Of a stretch of DNA of 8,242 bases, positions 5,624 to 8,242 are shown piece by piece (positions within the stretch are counted from its first letter, which is position 1; the number at the start of each line of letters is the position of its first letter). The notes beneath the pieces are model-generated. The model worked only from the letters and a program-made list of their open reading frames with translations, was not told the origin of the DNA and ran no database searches. Source of the stretch: an uncultured Methanobrevibacter sp. (GTDB taxonomy: Archaea; Methanobacteriota; Methanobacteria; Methanobacteriales; Methanobacteriaceae); contig NZ_CALDKF010000094.1 in the NCBI RefSeq assembly GCF_937898925.1, forward strand, positions 1 to 8,242, in the 5' to 3' direction. Both the position numbers and the translations under genes were made by a program.

Positions 5624-5644
5624 TCATCCTTATATCAGCATAAC

Positions 5645-6211
5645 TTATATTTCAGTAAAGTAATTTATTGGGAAGAATTCCTTAATCCACATCAAGATTT
5701 CGCCATTGTTTATTATGGTGTAATCACGTGTTAAGAAATCTTCTTCAGTATTATAAAGCTCTTTAAGCTTATCTGATGCTTTTTCTATCTGAATAACATT
5801 TATCTCTCTTCTGGATTCAACATTGTAGTTTTTCAATATCCTTCCAATAGGAGTGTCTGCTCTGATTAAGTCGTCCCTGATCTCCTGTGTCAATCTTTTT
5901 AGAGGTATGTAGGAAACAGCATAAATCAAAGGATTATCGTCCTTATGCATTACGATTTCCCTATAATTTACTTCATCTCCAACAGCAACATTAACCAAAG
6001 GTGCACTTTCTTCAGTTGCCTCTTCAAAATGTTGCTCTAAAGTTTTCAAATCGATTTTTCCATATAGGACATCAAGGATTGCTGTAATTGAACCATCAGT
6101 TGTCAATAGAATTTTTTGAGTGTTTGAAAACTGTTTATGGTATTTTTCCTCAACAGCATTAATTTTTTCAATTAAACGTACATTGATGTTATTATCAGTA
6201 GTTTTTGACAT
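5645..6211 (-). CDS. Chorismate pyruvate-lyase-like protein (DUF98/UbiC fold family)
   Basis: A 188-residue cytosolic protein resembling archaeal proteins annotated as chorismate--pyruvate lyase. That reaction would give 4-hydroxybenzoate and pyruvate. In methanogens 4-hydroxybenzoate is thought to feed methanopterin synthesis, since ubiquinone is absent, so this is the likely role by inference. UbiC-like landmarks are present in order: VNYREIVMH (R84), IYAVSYIPLKRL (about 96-107), DTPIGRILKN (119-128), FLTRDYTIINNG (R162) and ILMWIKEFFP (E178, in the position of the catalytic glutamate). Identity to UbiC itself is low, and assignment rests on these motifs and length. The first 30 residues are charged and helical. 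The ATG follows GGAG (6222-6219) at seven bases. hacA ends 65 bases upstream on the same strand. The gap has a six-T run (6257-6252 on the minus strand) and a TTATAAAT-like box over the hacA stop, so cotranscription is undecided. Confidence 0.8.
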   Translation of the reverse strand: MSKTTDNNINVRLIEKINAVEEKYHKQFSNTQKILLTTDGSITAILDVLYGKIDLKTLEQHFEEATEESAPLVNVAVGDEVNYREIVMHKDDNPLIYAVSYIPLKRLTQEIRDDLIRADTPIGRILKNYNVESRREINVIQIEKASDKLKELYNTEEDFLTRDYTIINNGEILMWIKEFFPINYFTEI

Positions 6212-6276
6212 ATTCAGTCTCCGTGTTACTTGTTAATTTTATTATTTTAATAAAAAATTATGGATTTAAATATGAT

Positions 6277-7530
6277 TTATAAGTTATCAGGGTTTTCAAT
6301 GAATCCTGAAATTGCAGATGCTGCCACAACTCCTGCATTAGCTAAATATACTGATGAATTAGGATCTCCCATTCTTCCTTTGAAGTTTCTGTTTGTTGAG
6401 GAAATGCTTGTTTCACCTTCAGACAATACTCCCATATGTCCACCTAAACATGGTCCGCAACCTGGGTTGGATACCATAGCTCCAGCATCTAAGAATGTCT
6501 TTATGTATCCTAAATCCATTGCCTTTTGGTATATTTCCTTTGATGCAGGGATGATGATTAATCTGACGTCATCATGGACTTGCTTTCCTTCAAGCACTGC
6601 TGCTGCTTGTGCAAGGTCTGATAACCTTCCATTGGTACATGAACCGATAAATCCTTGGTCAATGTGGGTTCCAGCAACTTGTGACAATGGTTTTACATTA
6701 TCCACATCATTAGGGCAAGCTATTTGAGCTTCCATGTCATCTACATTAAACAGGAATTCCTTTTCGTATACGGAATCCTTATCGGATTTGAGTATATTCA
6801 ATTGGTCCTTTGTCTTGCCTGTTCTTTCGCAAACATATTCAATTGTGGACTGATTAGGTTCCATAATTCCGTTTTTAGCACCCATTTCTATAGCCATGTT
6901 TGTCATGGTCATTCTGCTTTCAACATCTAAATTGTCGATTGTCTCTCCACAGAATTCAGCAGTCTTATAGGTGGCTCCAGCTATTCCAATCTCTCCAATG
7001 ATGTTTAAAATCAAGTCCTTTGAAGTGATGCCGGGGTTCAATTTTCCTTCAACTTCTATCTTGAATGATTCAGGAACCATGAACCATGTCTTTCCAGTGG
7101 CATAAACCATAGCTAAATCGGTAGCGCCCATTCCAGTGGAAAATGCTCCAAATGCGCCATAGGTACATGTATGTGAGTCTGCACCAACAATGATTTTTCC
7201 AGGCTCAACATGGCCTTTTTCAGGAAGCACCTGATGGCAGATTCCTTCTCCATGAATGTAATGATTCTTAATTCCTTGAGTTTTAATGAAGTTTCTAGCA
7301 ACCTTTTGAAACTCTGCAGATCCAATTGTGTTTGCAGGAACATTATGGTCAAAGACAATGACTATCTTTTCATTGTCCCATACCTTATCGCTTATTTTTT
7401 CAAAGGTTTTTATTGCAGGAGGTGAAGTTCCATCATGTGACATTGCCAAATCAACATCCACTTCGATAATTTCTCCAGGAATGACTTCACGACCTAGTTT
7501 CTGAGATAATATTTTTTCTGAAATATTCAA
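6277..7530 (-). CDS. hacA: Homoaconitase large subunit (HacA/AksD; LeuC-like)
   Basis: A 417-residue aconitase-superfamily large subunit. With a separate small subunit it isomerises homocitrate and longer homologues during 2-oxosuberate synthesis for coenzyme B. The paralogue LeuC does the same step for isopropylmalate, and sequence alone does not fully separate them. Neighbouring aksA and the overall likeness to methanogen homoaconitase favour HacA. Motifs in order are DLAMSHDGTSP (27-37), FDHNVP (60-65), GEGICHQ (94-100), GADSHTCTYGAFGAF (116-130), IGSCTNGR (295-302), PGCGPCLGGH (356-365) and TNRNFKGRMG (379-388). C298, C358 and C361 are the three [4Fe-4S] ligands. The small subunit is not in this window. 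The start codon is TTG: no ATG lies near, the next Met is residue 30 inside a conserved motif, and a strong SD precedes the TTG. It is 266 bases from the aksA stop, across a strong terminator, so it is transcribed separately. Confidence 0.9.
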   Translation of the reverse strand: MNISEKILSQKLGREVIPGEIIEVDVDLAMSHDGTSPPAIKTFEKISDKVWDNEKIVIVFDHNVPANTIGSAEFQKVARNFIKTQGIKNHYIHGEGICHQVLPEKGHVEPGKIIVGADSHTCTYGAFGAFSTGMGATDLAMVYATGKTWFMVPESFKIEVEGKLNPGITSKDLILNIIGEIGIAGATYKTAEFCGETIDNLDVESRMTMTNMAIEMGAKNGIMEPNQSTIEYVCERTGKTKDQLNILKSDKDSVYEKEFLFNVDDMEAQIACPNDVDNVKPLSQVAGTHIDQGFIGSCTNGRLSDLAQAAAVLEGKQVHDDVRLIIIPASKEIYQKAMDLGYIKTFLDAGAMVSNPGCGPCLGGHMGVLSEGETSISSTNRNFKGRMGDPNSSVYLANAGVVAASAISGFIENPDNL

Positions 7531-7535
7531 ATTTA

Positions 7536-7542
7536 ATCTCCT
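7536..7542 (-). promoter_or_regulatory. Strong SD that fixes the TTG start of hacA
   Basis: AGGAGAT on the minus strand, followed by five bases (TAAAT) and then TTG AAT ATT. This is the best SD in the window, and it makes the rare TTG initiation convincing. Confidence 0.8.
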
Positions 7543-7551
7543 AAAAATTTT

Positions 7552-7575
7552 ATCAATATCAATTTAATCAATATC
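7552..7575. repeat. Two direct copies of ATCAATATC in the hacA leader
   Basis: Copies at 7552-7560 and 7567-7575, fifteen bases apart, lie between the candidate TATA box and the SD of hacA. They could be a regulator site or just AT-rich drift. Confidence 0.4.
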
Positions 7576-7597
7576 TTTAATTTAATTAATTTAATTT

Positions 7598-7609
7598 TAT
7601 ATCTATTTT
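7598..7609 (-). promoter_or_regulatory. Candidate BRE/TATA element of hacA
   Basis: AAAATAGATATA on the minus strand, continuing AAATT, is the same 12-mer as upstream of fen. It predicts transcription start near 7575 and a leader of about 45 bases. ATTTATAAAT at 7628-7637 is an alternative TATA box. The rest of 7610-7760 is A/T-rich with no other feature seen. Confidence 0.45.
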
Positions 7610-7765
7610 TATAATTTAATCCATTAGATTTATAAATTTATTTATATTAATTTCAGTTTTATTAATTTCTGTTTAATAGGTTAAAAATAGTTAATTGCTC
7701 ATCTAAAATAGAATTTAAAATAAAAATAAGTTTTTTAGTCAAGATAAAATAATTTAAATAGATTT

Positions 7766-7785
7766 AAAAAAATAAAAAAAGAAAA
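7766..7785 (-). terminator. Poly-U terminator of aksA
   Basis: On the minus strand the sequence after the aksA stop runs T4, C, T7, A, T7, starting about 11 bases downstream. It is the densest U-tract in the window and should separate aksA from hacA. Confidence 0.8.
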
Positions 7786-7796
7786 TGTTGATTATA

Positions 7797-8242
7797 TTAT
7801 AAATCAACATAATTTGAATCAATGCTTCTTACAATGTCTTTAAATACATTGTCGTCAATGTATTTTCCTTCTTCTCTGCTTTCCTTTACCTTTTTCACGA
7901 TTTGGCAAAGTTGGTCATTGGTCACTTTGAATCCACATTCATCAAGTTTTGCCTTAACAGCTCTGCAACCGGAATGTTTTCCTAAAACCAATTGTCTTCT
8001 TTGACCAACGAGTTCAGGCAAATATGGTTCGTATGTAAGAGGCTCTTCAATTACTGCATCCACATGGATTCCAGATTCATGTCTAAATACGTTCTTACCT
8101 ACAATTGGCTTATTGTATGGGATTTCCAAACCGGTTTTCTTGGATACCAATTCAGATAACTCTTGGATGTATTTGGTCTTGAAGCCTAAGTCCTTACCAT
8201 ACAATAATTTTAATGACATGATCAACTCTTCAAGGGAAGCGT
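7797..8242 (-). CDS. aksA: Homocitrate synthase family protein, C-terminal part (AksA-like; cut by right edge)
   Basis: The frame is open to the right edge, giving 148 codons that begin ASLEELIMSLKLLYG; the N-terminal TIM barrel with the catalytic HxH metal site is missing. AksA condenses 2-oxoglutarate and longer 2-oxoacids with acetyl-CoA at the start of 2-oxosuberate and coenzyme B synthesis. The visible part holds the conserved subdomain GKNVFRHESGIHVDAV (from about residue 48 of the fragment) and YLPELVGQRRQLVLGKHSG, diagnostic of the isopropylmalate/homocitrate synthase family. It then ends shortly after, at SIDSNYVDL. No LeuA-type regulatory domain of about 130 residues follows, which argues against 2-isopropylmalate synthase and for AksA/NifV-type homocitrate synthase. 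Citramalate synthase also carries that extra domain, so it is unlikely. hacA, the next enzyme, lies just downstream on the same strand. The TTG/ATG codons near 8217-8225 are internal, not starts. Confidence 0.88.
   Translation of the reverse strand, partial: ASLEELIMSLKLLYGKDLGFKTKYIQELSELVSKKTGLEIPYNKPIVGKNVFRHESGIHVDAVIEEPLTYEPYLPELVGQRRQLVLGKHSGCRAVKAKLDECGFKVTNDQLCQIVKKVKESREEGKYIDDNVFKDIVRSIDSNYVDL

Noticed and set aside
5571..5627. C/D box small RNA starting with ATGATGA (minus strand, 5627-5621)
   Set aside because: A C-box-like heptamer is present but no CTGA D box follows within the next 60 bases, so the guide RNA architecture is missing.
6260..6727. Plus-strand open frame of 155 codons with an ATG
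   Set aside because: It lies opposite the C-terminal part of hacA, which has unmistakable aconitase motifs; the antisense product has no recognisable features.
1..8242. Mobile element, prophage or defence island
   Set aside because: No transposase, integrase, recombinase or toxin-like gene is seen, and the genes are housekeeping types with uniform style.

Overview
The window is AT-rich, with short spacers made almost entirely of A and T. It carries archaeal hallmarks: a flap endonuclease FEN-1 with a PCNA-binding tail, a tRNA-Met split by a bulge-helix-bulge intron, TATA boxes, poly-U terminators and GGTGAT-type Shine-Dalgarno (SD) sites. It also carries the coenzyme B genes aksA and hacA. 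Together these point to a methanogen of the Methanobacteriales, most likely Methanobrevibacter or a close relative. The genus is my inference from base composition and gene style; no database was searched.

Layout. Minus strand, left: the N-terminal 143 codons of a ThiF/MoeB/E1-like adenylyltransferase (cut by the left edge), then an aldo/keto reductase fused to a ferredoxin-like Fe-S tail. A 306-base spacer with short degenerate repeats follows, then an intron-containing elongator tRNA-Met, also on the minus strand, with a clear TATA box and a poly-U terminator. Plus strand, centre: S-adenosylhomocysteine hydrolase (ahcY), preceded by two blocks of AT-only or nearly AT-only tandem repeats, then an uncharacterised protein with zinc carboxypeptidase-like motifs (DUF2119-like). 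Minus strand, right: fen, a chorismate-lyase-like protein, hacA (homoaconitase large subunit) and the C-terminal part of aksA (homocitrate synthase family, cut by the right edge).

How the genes relate. aksA and hacA act in the 2-oxoacid chain elongation that makes 2-oxosuberate for coenzyme B. The chorismate-lyase-like protein may supply the aromatic part of methanopterin. ahcY removes the by-product of methyl transfer. These are housekeeping functions with separate promoters and terminators, and I see no single large operon. There is no insertion sequence, prophage, CRISPR array or defence island here. The region looks like ordinary core chromosome.

The observations most worth a second look are non-coding. 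One is a 10-base perfect complementarity between the tRNA intron's 3' splice strand and the tRNA 3' trailer, which would compete with the splicing motif. Another is an 83-base nested inverted repeat just upstream of the fen promoter. The third is the set of tandem repeats in front of ahcY. Among proteins, the M14-like DUF2119 homologue is the least understood.
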